Positions 1 through 9,600 of a stretch of DNA of 44,816 bases are shown piece after piece; position 1 is the first letter of the stretch; every line of letters begins with the position of its first letter. The stretch lies in contig NZ_JADFFK010000033.1 of NCBI RefSeq assembly GCF_015223355.1, positions 1-44,816 on the forward strand, given 5' to 3'. The position numbers were made by a program, and so were the translations under genes. The notes under the pieces were generated by a model that did not search any database, was not told where the DNA came from, and worked only from the letters and a program-made list of their open reading frames with translations. The DNA comes from Salipiger mangrovisoli (lineage in GTDB: Bacteria > Pseudomonadota > Alphaproteobacteria > Rhodobacterales > Rhodobacteraceae).

Positions 1-189
1 GGCGCAACCCTCGAACGGAGAATGCCGCGGGAGAGGCCGCCAGCCCAGTCAGGCTCACACCGCGATCATGGGGTCTAGAAGGAAGGTCGCGCCGAGCAGT
101 TCTACCGGCACCTAGCCGAGCGTCGCAGACGCCGTAGCGTCCCGCCACCGTCCATCGACTTCGAGCAGCAGTTGCACGAAGGTCTCTGA
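1..189 (+). pseudogene. Unidentified C-terminal coding remnant at left edge
   Basis: One frame runs from base 1 to the TGA at 187-189, broken by a TAG at 76-78. The part after the stop reads as a basic tail (AEQFYRHLAERRRRRSV) followed by PPPSIDFEQQLHEGL. This resembles the end of a real protein more than random sequence, and the interruption suggests decay. I do not recognise the family; a transposase or other mobile-element protein is possible but not shown. The window edge cuts off the rest. Confidence 0.25.
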
Positions 190-225
190 AACGTGGGGTT
201 ATCTACACGATATCGTTCCAAAGAA

Positions 226-246
226 GGGACCGCCGATAGCGGTCCC
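226..246. terminator. Hairpin terminator, 8-bp stem
   Basis: GGGACCGC pairs with GCGGTCCC around the 5-base loop CGATA. Read leftward it is followed by TTCTTT, so it can end transcription of the VPLPA-CTERM gene whose stop lies 30 bases away. Read rightward it is followed by CTTTCG, so it could also end the remnant at 1-189. Confidence 0.6.
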
Positions 247-275
247 CTTTCGTTTACCCATCAACTCCAGTTGCT

Positions 276-833
276 TCAGCCCGCGCTGCGGCGGCGCGCC
301 CAACCAGCCCCCATGAGAGCCATACCGAGCAACAGCCCCGTCGCCGGCAGCGGGACGGGTGCCGGACCTTCTTCGAAGCTGATGGATCCATACAGGGTCT
401 TGACGGCGGGGATGCCAAATATTCCGTCATCGACGAAGTGCGAGAAATCAAAGACGACATCAAGAAGACCGTCAGAGATCAAAGGCGCGAAATCTGCCAT
501 GCCAATCGTGGCGGTGCCTGTCAACGTGTAGAAATCGGCGCCGATATCCCAGAAGAAATCAAACACGTCGTCGAAAATATTGTTGTTGAGGGCAGTCCCG
601 AGAGAGAAGTTGTCTACCGTGACATCAACGTTCTCGTACCACGCACCAAGATCGCCCATTACCGTAAAGGTGAAGGTTGCGTCGCTCAAGGTGGTCGTCG
701 GGGTGACGAGGTCGTTAAACTCGATCAGCGGACCATGTCCGTAGGCACTTGCAGGACCAAAGTCGATTGTTGTTGAGGCGTGGGCTGCAGGTGCCGAAAG
801 CAGCACTGCACCAAGTAGGAGGGTACGAAGCAT
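276..833 (-). CDS. VPLPA-CTERM sorting domain-containing protein
   Basis: A 185-residue secreted protein. A signal peptide of about 19 residues ends in AAHA. The mature part, rich in Asp, Phe and Thr, matches no family I know. The C-terminus has the tripartite sorting signal: VPLPA, a hydrophobic helix (TGLLLGMALMGAGW) and the basic tail ARRRSAG. Such tails are recognised and cleaved by exosortase XrtD, and an XrtD gene lies at 22561-24159 in this window. The ATG at 833 is preceded by AAGGA seven bases upstream. The gene is followed by a hairpin terminator. The passenger domain probably becomes part of the cell surface or biofilm matrix; its specific role is unknown. Confidence 0.88.
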   Translation of the reverse strand: MLRTLLLGAVLLSAPAAHASTTIDFGPASAYGHGPLIEFNDLVTPTTTLSDATFTFTVMGDLGAWYENVDVTVDNFSLGTALNNNIFDDVFDFFWDIGADFYTLTGTATIGMADFAPLISDGLLDVVFDFSHFVDDGIFGIPAVKTLYGSISFEEGPAPVPLPATGLLLGMALMGAGWARRRSAG

Positions 834-1185
834 TGAACATTCCTTACTAAGATGATCACAGATGAAAGTCGAAGTCTTCTCATGTGAAGACTTCGAGTGT
901 GCTTCTTAATTTCAAGTAAATCACGCAGATCAAGAAACACTTCGCCGGCCACATAATTTCTAATGAAAGCTCCAAGTTAACCAGCTGACGTAATTAATAC
1001 ACAAATTATCACGGAAAAGAAATCACAAAATCAAAACGCTTCCTGAATTAATATCACCATTCATCAAAATTTACAACATACTCAATGAATTATTCATAGA
1101 AGGCTCTATGACATTGCGTAGAAAGAAATAAATCCATGCTGGATCTTCTTTCGATGATGGTTTCAGATTTAGTGAATCCCTTACT
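834..1185. other. AT-rich intergenic region, no gene seen
   Basis: This stretch is much more AT-rich than the exopolysaccharide genes and has stop codons in all frames. It should hold the promoter of the leftward gene at 276-833 and the end of the leftward gene at 1186-1803. I see no clear terminator or repeat in it. Confidence 0.5.
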
Positions 1186-1803
1186 CTAGTCCCTAGGGAT
1201 CCTGCGTCGAGTCCCATAGACAGCACAAAGGCTGATCAGCATCAATAATCCCGCGGCTGGAAGCGGAACGGCAGAAACTGATCCGAAACCATCAATCCCG
1301 CTAAGACCAGACCCCTTGTCATCCGTATTCCAACTAAATACGTTGTTCGCTGAGTTGTTCTTGATCAGCACAAAGCGAGGGTCGAAACCTCCCCACGCGA
1401 GGTAGTATTGAGCAGATCCTGTCCATCCACCAACTTTCCCTCCTTGATAACCCAGAAGGCTGCTGACTCCGTCGATCACATCCGATGAGGCGGATTGCAA
1501 TTCAAAGGTGGTACCCAGAACATTCTCGACGAACGTGCGTCTCTCGAAGTTACTGTTGCTCCCATTACCATTTTCATTGCCCGTGAGACCACCGTAGCTG
1601 CGGTAAAGCCAATCTCCGCTGAGGTCGCTGAAACCATGAGGCTCAAGCCCTAGGTCCCAGAACTCGCAAGAGCCCGTGCAGGTAATTTCGACACTTTTTG
1701 TTGTTTTCTCATTTACGACGGTGCTGATGGTTGCCGCAAACGAAGCTTCCGTCTGGTAGGCCACGGCGAGCAAGATAATAGAAAAAACAGTTTTTGCCTT
1801 CAT
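1186..1803 (-). CDS. VPLPA-CTERM sorting domain-containing protein
   Basis: A 205-residue secreted protein. The signal peptide (MKAKTVFSIILLAVAY...) ends near residue 24. The middle, rich in Gly, Ser and Asn with an early cysteine pair (CTGSC), has no family I recognise. The C-terminus carries VPLPAAG, a hydrophobic helix and the basic tail RRRIPRD, the exosortase XrtD substrate signature. I chose the ATG at 1803 because GGAG lies seven bases upstream; an in-frame ATG four codons earlier (1815) has no ribosome site. It follows the gene at 276-833 in the same direction but 350 bases apart, so the two are probably separate transcripts. Confidence 0.85.
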   Translation of the reverse strand: MKAKTVFSIILLAVAYQTEASFAATISTVVNEKTTKSVEITCTGSCEFWDLGLEPHGFSDLSGDWLYRSYGGLTGNENGNGSNSNFERRTFVENVLGTTFELQSASSDVIDGVSSLLGYQGGKVGGWTGSAQYYLAWGGFDPRFVLIKNNSANNVFSWNTDDKGSGLSGIDGFGSVSAVPLPAAGLLMLISLCAVYGTRRRIPRD

Positions 1804-1986
1804 CGTCCGCTCCATCAGGGAGACAAGATAAAATACACTGAATCTTCAGTACTCCCTCGACGTGTGGAATCAAGATATTTTCGAACGCATATGTGATATT
1901 CAACTTGAAGTTGATAAATTTCGAAGCGCTTGGAAAATTTCACGCATTAGTTGCGCGAATCTTGTCATACAACACAAAAATACGGG

Positions 1987-2002
1987 CGTGTGTGTTTCCC
2001 GA
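1987..2002 (+). repeat. Orphan copy of the replicon-2 iteron
   Basis: CGTGTGTGTTTCCCGA occurs here once. It is identical to the iterons at 11518-11533 and 11642-11657, which belong to the second replication origin more than 9 kb away. It sits downstream of the first initiator gene, not upstream of any initiator. Confidence 0.75.
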
Positions 2003-2209
2003 AATATCTTTCACTGTACTGAGGAATTCTCGGAAAATATGAAGTTCGCCGCATCTTCAGCTTAGTATCTCTCCGGATATCGACGCTCATCCCTATCCCC
2101 GGCATCAATCAACGAATCTGATGTTTCAATTCCATACGACTTGTGTATGATTTTGCGGCCGGTTTGGCTAATTCCGGCGAGCTCTGCAGGGCATTTCCGT
2201 CACGGAGGG

Positions 2210-2238
2210 GGCTTCGGTTTTGACATAGGGCCGAAGCC
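2210..2238. terminator. Possible terminator of the first rep gene
   Basis: GGCTTCGG (2210-2217) pairs with CCGAAGCC (2231-2238) around a 13-base loop, 60 bases past the stop of the leftward initiator gene. The leftward side has no T-run, so a factor-independent terminator is only one possibility. Confidence 0.3.
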
Positions 2239-2297
2239 TCTTTCGGTCCGAGCTCCATATGTGCCGAAATTGTTTGGCTCACCGCCCCCACGCGTTT

Positions 2298-3326
2298 CTA
2301 GGGTCGGCCGCGACGCTCAAACCATTTGCGGCAGAAACCGAGGAAGGCCATCTCGGGATTGCGCGGCGTCTCGCTCGCCCAGCCGCGCCATTCCTGCTCG
2401 ATCATCCGCACGTCCCAGCCCGGAGCCGCCGCGCGCGCCAGGTCGTAGACCTCCGGATCGAGAGCCGGAATCGAGGGCTCTGGCGCTGCGAACTCGAGCA
2501 CGGTACCGCGGCTGCGCACCAGCAGCTGGTCCTTTTCCGGGTCGAGACGGACTTCGTAGTCGGGCATGTGGCCGTATTTTTCGTCTTCCTGGGCAATCGC
2601 CGAGACCAGGCGGCGGAACTCGCGCAGACTTGAACCGGAGCCGCATTTCTTCTGCAGCGTGGTCAACCCGATGCGCCATTCTGATTGCCGGCCGCAGTGC
2701 TTGCGTGCCAATTCGTAGATGCGCCGCTCGAGAGGCTTGCGCAGGCGAAAATACTCGCGGCTCAGCGTCAGAACCTCCTGGGCGCGGATGGCATTGAAGA
2801 CCCAGTCGCTGAGCTTGATCTCCACCTCCTGCATGCGCCCGTCGCGGCTCTCGCGCACGATCCGCGCGCGTTCGATCAGCCCGAAGGTCTCGAAGACCTC
2901 TTGCCCGCCGGTGGAGATATTGGTCGAGATCCGTGTGCCCGCAAGCCGCTCCATCGCCGCCTTCAGCAGGTCGTAGCCGCGACCCGTCGTCATGCGGTTG
3001 GTCGCCTTGAGAAGGTCGGAGGCGTGGAAGCGCACCACTTGCTGCGGCTCTTTTCCTTCGTTCATCCCCTTGATAAGGTTGGAGATACAGTAAATCAGGA
3101 TGTCGCGGTCATGTACCGTGGCGAGTCCGTCGATCGAGGGCTTGATCTCGACGGTGATGCCATTGTGCTCATATTTGCGCGGACGCGTGTCCGGCTTGGT
3201 CGACAGCGAGAAGATCGGGTGTTCCATCGAGGCAATGTCGCCCTTCGGCGCGGCATCGAAAATGTCGCAGACGAAGAAGTCCCCCTGGGGATGTCGATCT
3301 GGAAGGAGCGGATAGTCGCTGGCCAT
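2298..3326 (-). CDS. Replication initiator protein, RPA family (replicon 1)
   Basis: A 342-residue plasmid initiator that should bind the iterons just upstream of it and open the origin. It is clearly homologous to the second initiator at 11831-12868: both share FVCDI near residues 17-22, SMEHP (33-37), YEHNG (52-56) and the block EYFRLRKPLERRIYELARK (191-209), and both end in a PGWD...W...F.SFC/GFC region. The match is to the replication initiator A (RPA, RepA-like) family known from Rhodobacteraceae plasmids. The ATG at 3326 is preferred; a GTG seven codons earlier (3347) lies inside the first iteron. The nearest iteron begins 11 bases before the ATG, so the protein may repress its own promoter. 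No par genes adjoin it. Confidence 0.88.
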   Translation of the reverse strand: MASDYPLLPDRHPQGDFFVCDIFDAAPKGDIASMEHPIFSLSTKPDTRPRKYEHNGITVEIKPSIDGLATVHDRDILIYCISNLIKGMNEGKEPQQVVRFHASDLLKATNRMTTGRGYDLLKAAMERLAGTRISTNISTGGQEVFETFGLIERARIVRESRDGRMQEVEIKLSDWVFNAIRAQEVLTLSREYFRLRKPLERRIYELARKHCGRQSEWRIGLTTLQKKCGSGSSLREFRRLVSAIAQEDEKYGHMPDYEVRLDPEKDQLLVRSRGTVLEFAAPEPSIPALDPEVYDLARAAAPGWDVRMIEQEWRGWASETPRNPEMAFLGFCRKWFERRGRP

Positions 3327-3336
3327 GGGGTTCTTT

Positions 3337-3562
3337 CGACACTTCACACACGGACAGCCTTACAACGACACTTCACACACACCAAGCGAAAAACGACACT
3401 TCACACACACCTGTCGCCAATCTCTAAGCCTCGGCCTCCTCTCGACCGCCATCAGGTGTCTCCGACACGGCAAAGTGCCTCGCCCAGCCCGGTCCGGAAG
3501 AATCACCACTTTGCACACGCAGAATCACCACTCTGCACACAGAGAAACGACACTTTACACAC
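3337..3562. repeat. Replication origin 1: six iterons
   Basis: Three copies of CGACACTTCACACAC lie at 3337-3351, 3366-3380 and 3394-3408, spaced 29 and 28 bases. A second group of variants lies at about 3503-3519 (CACTTTGCACAC core), 3525-3540 (CACTCTGCACAC core) and 3548-3562 (CGACACTTTACACAC). Read on the strand of the rep gene the repeat is GTGTGTGAAGTGTCG. Repeats directly upstream of an RPA initiator are the expected initiator binding sites and incompatibility determinant. Confidence 0.85.
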
Positions 3563-3618
3563 AGAGCGATTCCATAAGACTCTGATATTCCTTTAGAAAT
3601 GGCCGTTCTTAGAGGCCG

Positions 3619-3649
3619 TAACACTATATTTAACACCTAAATAACACCC
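3619..3649 (-). repeat. Triple GTGTTA repeat, candidate DNA unwinding element of origin 1
   Basis: TAACAC (3619), TAACACC (3631) and TAACACCC (3642) recur at 12- and 11-base steps, which on the rep strand read (G)GGTGTTA three times. The flanks are AT-rich. The array lies on the far side of the iterons from the gene, as does the matching array at 11161-11190 in origin 2. Confidence 0.55.
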
Positions 3650-4014
3650 ACCGGCCCAGGATCTCCCCTCACCGCCGCGCCTAAACGCGGCTCATGTGGA
3701 ACCGCCGAGGGCAGCAACCCCCATTCCCTCAAATGCACTTCATCGGCCACCCGTGCGCAGAGGCCTCACTTGCCCCTGAAGACCGTCTCCCTTCACGGCC
3801 ATGTAGATGATGGTGACACCTCGGTCAGTCCCGCCCTCTTCCCGACACGTCCAGCATCGCCGAATGACTGTTTCGCACGCAGATACTCCCGGTAACGAAT
3901 CAATAACCACGGATATGTAGATTTATAATTGTTGCCGAATACGAAAAATGTCATTTACAGGTTGTATCCAGATCTTGATCGCCATGGGACAACCGTGAAG
4001 CCCGGGAGAGAAAC
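3650..4014. other. Intergenic region, nothing recognised
   Basis: No gene or repeat is apparent between the first origin and the small membrane protein gene. The last 120 bases are AT-rich and probably carry the promoter for the gene starting at 4015. Confidence 0.4.
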
Positions 4015-4218
4015 GTGAGCTTTCAGATGATCTTCCTCATCATCTATGCCGTTACGACGGTTCTGGCCATTGTCATGACCTACCGAGAGCAGAAGAGGAA
4101 GCAACTGAAGTCTCCGCTTTTCATTCTGATCGGATACGTGCTTTGCTCGATCTGGCCCATCGTGATTGCGTTCATCCTGATCTTTTACAGGACGCGGTCC
4201 GCGGCACCGTCGAGATAG
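4015..4218 (+). CDS. Small two-helix membrane protein of unknown function
   Basis: A 67-residue protein beginning with GTG; GGGAGAG sits five bases upstream, which decides the start. It has two hydrophobic segments (about residues 4-21 and 34-59) separated by a short, strongly basic loop (REQKRKQLK) and a basic C-terminal tail. I recognise no family. It stands alone between the first origin and a 760-base gap, so context gives no clue to its job. Confidence 0.5.
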   Translation: MSFQMIFLIIYAVTTVLAIVMTYREQKRKQLKSPLFILIGYVLCSIWPIVIAFILIFYRTRSAAPSR

Positions 4219-4977
4219 ATGCGCAGCACCCAGGATTGCCTTCACCTGTTTTCATAGAATGCCCGAGAAAGACCTCGGCGCATGACCTCAAACGGTGCTC
4301 CAAGGAGGTTCCTGCGTCGGGTCGGATTGTCTCCAGTATTTCCAACTCTCCATCCCATGCAGCCGCCGTATTCTGAGGCTGCTTCTTTCCGCTGCGACCC
4401 CGCGCAGAGGGCTTGCAGAGAAAATGTTCGGCAGGTGGTGGCGAAACTCCCATTAGGCGCTTTCCGCGCGCAGCAGTTAACCAATTCTTAACCATTTCGC
4501 GCGAAGCCTTATTTCCGTCATATTCGAAAGATTGCTCGGCCTGGCGCCGAGATCCGGACATCGCTTTCCACAGAGAATTGCGATCCCCGTGAAACCGTCC
4601 GTGACCGGGGCTGGGCGACGTACGGATTGATTGATCGACGCGACGGAAAAATAGGCTGGCGTCCATGCCAACCTCTTGGCCAGGAAGTGACGCCAAGTAT
4701 AACGCCGATATTCAGGCGACAAATCCTGATGTCTTCTCGAAATTTTATTGACCGGAAGCGTTCATTGAATTTACGGAAACAGTCCTGAAATGCTGAAATT
4801 TTTATACGCATTATCCAAGATAATCAGTGTTTGATGTGCGGAATGATTTGCGTCCTCGAATATAGATGTTACGCCTGAGGAGAAAAATGTGTCTTTAATT
4901 GGGCGCCTTGTTTGAAGTGTCGGGGAGGACCTGAATGTCCGTCCCGACCGCTGTGAAGTCCGATACGAGTAACTGGT
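4219..4977. other. Long intergenic region upstream of the exoY-like gene
   Basis: No supported protein gene is seen apart from a 22-codon leader-like frame at 4935-5003. A full TTAA-N7-TTAA box lies at 4477-4491. The last 250 bases become AT-rich and should include the promoter of the sugar transferase gene. Confidence 0.45.
4477..4491. promoter_or_regulatory. CtrA-like box TTAA-N7-TTAA
   Basis: TTAACCAATTCTTAA, followed by CCAT, fits the full CtrA recognition sequence known from alphaproteobacteria. It lies about 450 bases upstream of the exoY-like gene, so the regulated start site is not certain. Confidence 0.4.
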
Positions 4978-5003
4978 ATGACATTTCTGGAGTTCGACGA
5001 TAA
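4935..5003 (+). CDS. Possible 22-codon leader peptide upstream of and overlapping exoY-like gene
   Basis: ATG at 4935 follows GGGGAGG (4922-4928) at a good distance. The frame reads MSVPTAVKSDTSNWYDISG, then three more residues and TAA at 5001-5003. It overlaps the first 26 bases of the sugar transferase frame, which starts at 4978 with a poor ribosome site. It could be a translational leader that couples to the downstream gene, or the true N-terminus of the transferase separated by a frameshift. No homologue comes to mind. Confidence 0.3.
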   Translation: MSVPTAVKSDTSNWYDISGVRR

Positions 5004-5691
5004 GTCGACTGTAACGAGATCCCCGCGATATGCCGGCGAGCGATTTGGCGAGGTTCTGTTCGATCCTGGTCCCGCCCAAGCGCAGGGCATGTACAAGCGG
5101 ATCGGAAAGCGGATCTTCGACATCACGCTTGTTCTTGTCGCGGCACCGATGGTGCTCGTATTCCTGCTGCCGCTGGTTGCGCTTGTCGCCGCAGACGGCG
5201 GTCGGCCCTTCTATTGCCAGATGCGGGTCGGCATGAATGGCCGCTCTTACCGGATGTGGAAACTGCGCTCGATGGTGCCCGGAGCCGAAGCGCTGCTCCA
5301 GACGCATCTCGACAGTTGCAAGGACGCTCGTGACGAATGGCTCCGCGACCAGAAGCTGAAATGCGATCCACGGGTCACCGGCGTTGGTAAGTTCCTGCGC
5401 AAGGTCTCGCTCGACGAATTGCCACAGCTCTGGAACGTGCTGCGTGGCGACATGAGCTTGGTCGGCCCCCGGCCGATGATGGTCGAGCAGCGCGCGCTCT
5501 ATCCCGGACACGACTATTACACGCTCCGCCCAGGCATCACCGGCCCCTGGCAGGTGTCAGCGCGCAACGAGAGCAGTTTTGCTGACCGGGCTGCCTACGA
5601 CAGTAGGTACTGCCGCGATCTCTCGCTGAAGACCGACCTGCGACTGCTCGTCGCGACGGTGCGGGTGGTCCTGGGGGGCACCGGGCACTAG
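4978..5691 (+). CDS. Undecaprenyl-phosphate sugar-1-phosphate transferase, ExoY/WbaP-like
   Basis: A 237-residue bacterial sugar transferase of the type that moves a hexose-1-phosphate onto undecaprenyl phosphate at the inner membrane and so starts each polysaccharide repeat. After a soluble N-terminus there is one membrane segment (about residues 48-72), then KLRSM (95-99), the catalytic DELPQLWNVLRG (from 146) and SLVGPRP (160-166). Length and layout match ExoY. It is the only priming transferase in the window and lies 9 kb from the main exopolysaccharide genes. The ATG at 4978 lacks a good ribosome site; an internal ATG at 5089 (MYKRIGKRIFD) is the alternative. The stop codon lies in the loop of a hairpin (5680-5697). 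Confidence 0.88.
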   Translation: MTFLEFDDKSTVTRSPRYAGERFGEVLFDPGPAQAQGMYKRIGKRIFDITLVLVAAPMVLVFLLPLVALVAADGGRPFYCQMRVGMNGRSYRMWKLRSMVPGAEALLQTHLDSCKDARDEWLRDQKLKCDPRVTGVGKFLRKVSLDELPQLWNVLRGDMSLVGPRPMMVEQRALYPGHDYYTLRPGITGPWQVSARNESSFADRAAYDSRYCRDLSLKTDLRLLVATVRVVLGGTGH

Positions 5692-5913
5692 CCCGGTACG
5701 CATCTTGCGGTGAGGCATAGCTGCGGCGGCGCTGGACGGGACAGGTGCCTTAGACAATGATTTGAGAACCCCTCATCCCTTTCTCATTGCCCAAAAAAAT
5801 GCCATTGCAAAGCTTGTCAAAAACAATTCCCGCATGGGGCGCCTAAATTCTCTTTGGGATATCGTTTCGGGGCAGCGTATACTGATCCGGCCGATCCGCG
5901 ATGGAGGTTGTAT
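5692..5913. other. Short intergenic region
   Basis: No gene is seen. The part from about 5760 to 5870 is AT-rich and could hold the promoter for the membrane protein gene starting at 5914. Confidence 0.4.
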
Positions 5914-6234
5914 TTGAGCCGAGATGATAGATATCAATCCCCCGAACCACGGCGCGGGTCAACGGGATTGGGTTTCGCCATCGTCACGGTTTTTGGCATA
6001 TTCACCTATGCCTCGGCATTCGTGCTCTGGAAGCTCAACCTTAGCGGGATAATAATCCTAATATTTCTCCTCGTTGCTCCTGCCCTCATGGTGATCGGTC
6101 TCTTCGTTGCATTCCTTCTGCCCACGAGGTTTCCCCACCCCCATAGCCTGGACTTGGAGCAGAGCGAAGACACACGGGCGGTCGCGGGTATGACGGGAGA
6201 CAAGGCGCAGGCGCCTGAAAAGAACGGGAACTGA
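5914..6234 (+). CDS. Small membrane protein of unknown function
   Basis: A 106-residue protein, if started at the TTG at 5914, which is preceded by GGAGG (5903-5907) at six bases; the same frame is open further upstream but without a ribosome site. It begins with a polar SRDDRYQSPEPRRG stretch, then has two adjacent hydrophobic segments (about residues 19-39 and 45-71) and an acidic, Gln/Lys-rich tail. I recognise no family. It stands between the priming transferase and the large beta-helix protein in the same direction, so a role in exopolysaccharide production is conceivable but unsupported. Confidence 0.45.
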   Translation: MSRDDRYQSPEPRRGSTGLGFAIVTVFGIFTYASAFVLWKLNLSGIIILIFLLVAPALMVIGLFVAFLLPTRFPHPHSLDLEQSEDTRAVAGMTGDKAQAPEKNGN

Positions 6235-6669
6235 GCGGAAATCCGCGCCGCATGACGACAAGCCGCGACGCAGATGGAACTTGCCCGATGGACATCGGGG
6301 GGGCTGGGAAGCCGACACCCTTGATGATTGGTGGAGGAGCAGCGCTAGAAAATCCCGAATCTCCCTTTGTTGCGTTGATAAATCATGAGTTGTTTAATTT
6401 TACGATATTCCACCTGGGGTTTATTTCGTGATAGCTGGTATGCGAAGTGTCTTCTTTCGAATGTTGTATTTCACCCTGCCTTCCGGGAGCGCGTCGCTCT
6501 TGTAAGGTTATATTAACTATGGGTAATTTCCGTAAATTTGCGAATTTATTTTTGGAGAAATTGTCAAAAGCGAGATTGGTTTTGCCTCTTAAACTTCAAA
6601 TTCCGGCCATCAGAAGGTACTGATCCGCCCCGAAGGTCTCACTGGGATTTCGAACCGTGAGGACTGGCA
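6235..6669. other. AT-rich promoter region of the large beta-helix gene
   Basis: No gene is present. The last 300 bases are AT-rich. They contain AAATTTGCGAA at 6534-6544, a sequence found inverted at 18030-18040 upstream of the TPR gene of the exosortase block. Confidence 0.4.
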
Positions 6670-9600
6670 ATGGCGACCACCGAGGGTGTTTCCGGGACGA
6701 TGATCGTCTCGTCGCAGGCAGAATTCGAAGCAGCCTATCGGGCTTTGTCCACCGGCGTCGGCGGGCAGATCCTGCTCAGATCAGGAGAAGAGTATTCCCT
6801 GAGTATCCGTGACGTCGGAGATGTCGTGGAGAGTGCCGCGGTGACCATTGGCTCACTCGATCCATCCGACCCGGCGCTGATCAAGAGCGTCCAGATGTCC
6901 GGTGCCGAGAACATCACTTTCGAGAACCTCCGGTTCAATGTGAGCGGGCAGGAGGTTTCGGGAAGCGGATATCTAGTCAACATCAGCAACTCTCAGAACA
7001 TCACGTTTCGGAATTCGGTTCTGAGTTCAGATGCGGAAGGGCCGCTCGGCACCACAGACGACTTCGCCGAAGGTGCCATGCTTGCGCTCGTCAGAAATTG
7101 CGATGGGATCGCCTTTGAAGATAATGAGGTCTACGGGTTCGACCACGGGTTTGCCTTCCTAGACAGCTACAATGTATCGCTCGTGGGAAACGACATCCAT
7201 TCGCTTCAGGGTGACGGGATCCGGATCGGCGGCGTTTCTGGAATGCTGATCGAGGGCAACCACCTGCATGATTTCCTTGGCGCGACACAGAGTGCGAACC
7301 ACTCCGACATGATTCAGCTCTGGGGTACCCGGATCAATGTCAACAACGAGGACATCGTCATAAGGGAGAACTTCCTGGATACCGGAAACGGTGCCAACTA
7401 CCAGATGATTTTCGGCCGGAATGAAGCCTTCGACGACAACGGGTTTCTCTACAAGGGCATCGTTGTCGAACACAATCTGCTCTACGGGGCAAATTTCCAC
7501 AGCATCTCGATTGTGGATACCTCGGGCATGATCGTGCGCAACAATACGGTGCTCTACAATCCCGACGCCTACAACATCTTCGCCGATGGCTCCGAAACCC
7601 AGTCGCTCGCAACCGGGATGATACGGGTCGGCGGGGAGGGCGCGATCATAGAGGACAACGTTGCCCATGCGATCACCGGCGGCGGTGTCAATTATGTGCT
7701 TGGCGCGGCCTCAACGCTACAAGACAACGACTACCGCGCTCACTTCGTCAATGTCGAGGCAGGCGGAGACGGCGACCTGCGCGACCTCATGCTGCGTCCG
7801 GACAGCCCGCTGAACGGGGTGGCGGGCAGCCGGCTGACCTGGGCGACCGACACCGCCGAGGAGCTGACCGCGGTCGCCGACGTGACAGTGTCGCAGGCGG
7901 ACAAGTCATTGGTCACGCTCGATGCGGGCTGGTCGCGCGGTCCGGACGGCTACGTGGCACCGCTCGGCGCCAGCTTCTCGTGGAGCTTTGACGATGGCAG
8001 CAAGGCCGAGGGGGTGAGCGTCACCCATGATTTCGGAGGCTCCGGTCGGCATGGCTATACCCTCACCGTCACCGCAGCGGACGGCAGCCAGGACGTGATT
8101 GCCAGGTCGATTGAGATCGAGGAGGTGGCGGTTTTCGACCTCAGCTTCGCCGAGGGGGCCGTCCAGGACGATGCGGGTACGGGGGCGCTGATCCAGCTCA
8201 AGGATGCCGTCGTTCTGGACGATGGTTGGTTGGAGGTGGGAGGCCGCGAGAGGCTCGAAGTCACGCGCAGCACCGAGGGGCTGTTCAACCTTTCCAGCTT
8301 CAATTTCGGGCTTACCGTGGATCGTGCCGAGGGCGCGAGCGGTGTGCTGGTGGATTTCCCGGGGACGTTCGAGGCGCGGATCGACGCGATGGGCCGCGTA
8401 GAGTTCTGTCTCGAGACCGATGAAGGCAGCTTCCTCATCACCAGCGCCGCAGAGATCTTTGCCGACAATGCACCCCACCGCCTGAACTTCGTCTTCGACG
8501 GCGCGGCAGGCACGCTCTCGATCGAGGTCGATGGTGAGCTCGACTCTCAGATCGAGGCGCATGGGATCACCGCGCCCAAGCAGTCCTGGGGCCTGACCAT
8601 CGGCAATACGTGGCACGATGGCGTTGATGCGCGGGTTCAGACTATCGCGCTCTATACCGAGGCGGAACCGGATGCGCTGAATCCCGAGCCGGATCCTGCC
8701 GTGGAGCTGGTGCCGGAACCCGGCATTCCCGACGTGATCGGCAGCTTGGCCTTCGAAGGGGGCGAGGCGCAGGGCGAGGGGATTTTCTATTCGCTCGACG
8801 AGCCGGGGGCGATCACCGATGCAGGCGTCGATCTCGCGCTGGGAACGCTGACGTTGACGCGCAAGAACGCGGTGCTCTACGAGGCCGAGAGCTTCGGGCT
8901 GTCCTTCGATCTGACGCTCAAGCCCGGCGACAGCGCGGGCACGGTGGCCTATCTGCACAACACCCTCGAAGTCGATCTGGACACGGCGGGCCAGCTTGTT
9001 CTGCGGCTCAATACCGAGAACGGCTGGAAACAAATCGGCAGTGTCGGGCTCGAGCTCGACGACGGGGCGGCGCACAACGTGTCGATCCAATACGACTCCG
9101 ATGCCGGGCTCATGCAGCTGGTCGTCGATGGGGAGGTTGCGGCGAGCGGCAGTCAGACCGGGGCGACGCCCCAGGTGAAATACTGGGGACTGAGCTTCGG
9201 ACATCCCTGGCAGGAGCAGGACGCCGGCGTTTACGTCGACAATATTTCGATATCGGATCAAGGACATACCGTGCAATTCGCCGCCGTCGAGGCACTGCAG
9301 GCCGAGACGGCTGACACAGTCGCGCTGCTTCTGGATTTCGAGGGGTCGATCATCGCCGACAAATCCGGGTCCGGTGCCACCGTGTCGACGACGGACGACC
9401 TGATCAGCATCGAGGAACATGCGGATGGATCGCAGTTCGTCGACATCTCCAGGGGCGGCGCAGTGCATGTGGCGCGGACCTACGACGCGCTGTTCGGGCA
9501 GGACAGCTTTGTCTTCGATTTCACGATGCGCAGCGATACCGCCTCGGGGCGCAACGTTTTCGGAATCCGGAATTCCTTCCAGCTCGACGTCGATCAGGAT

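Larger units (their letters stand above)
1804..2297. other. Intergenic region with an orphan iteron and a hairpin
   Basis: No convincing gene is present. The stretch holds a single copy of the second replicon's iteron (1987-2002) and a hairpin (2210-2238) just beyond the stop of the first replication initiator. The part nearest 1804 should carry the promoter of the VPLPA-CTERM gene. Confidence 0.5.

Noticed and set aside
5680..5697. Hairpin ACCGGGC-ACTA-GCCCGGT at the end of the exoY-like gene as a terminator
   Set aside because: It has a 7-bp stem with the stop codon in the loop, but no T-run follows. Palindromes of this size are common in GC-rich DNA.
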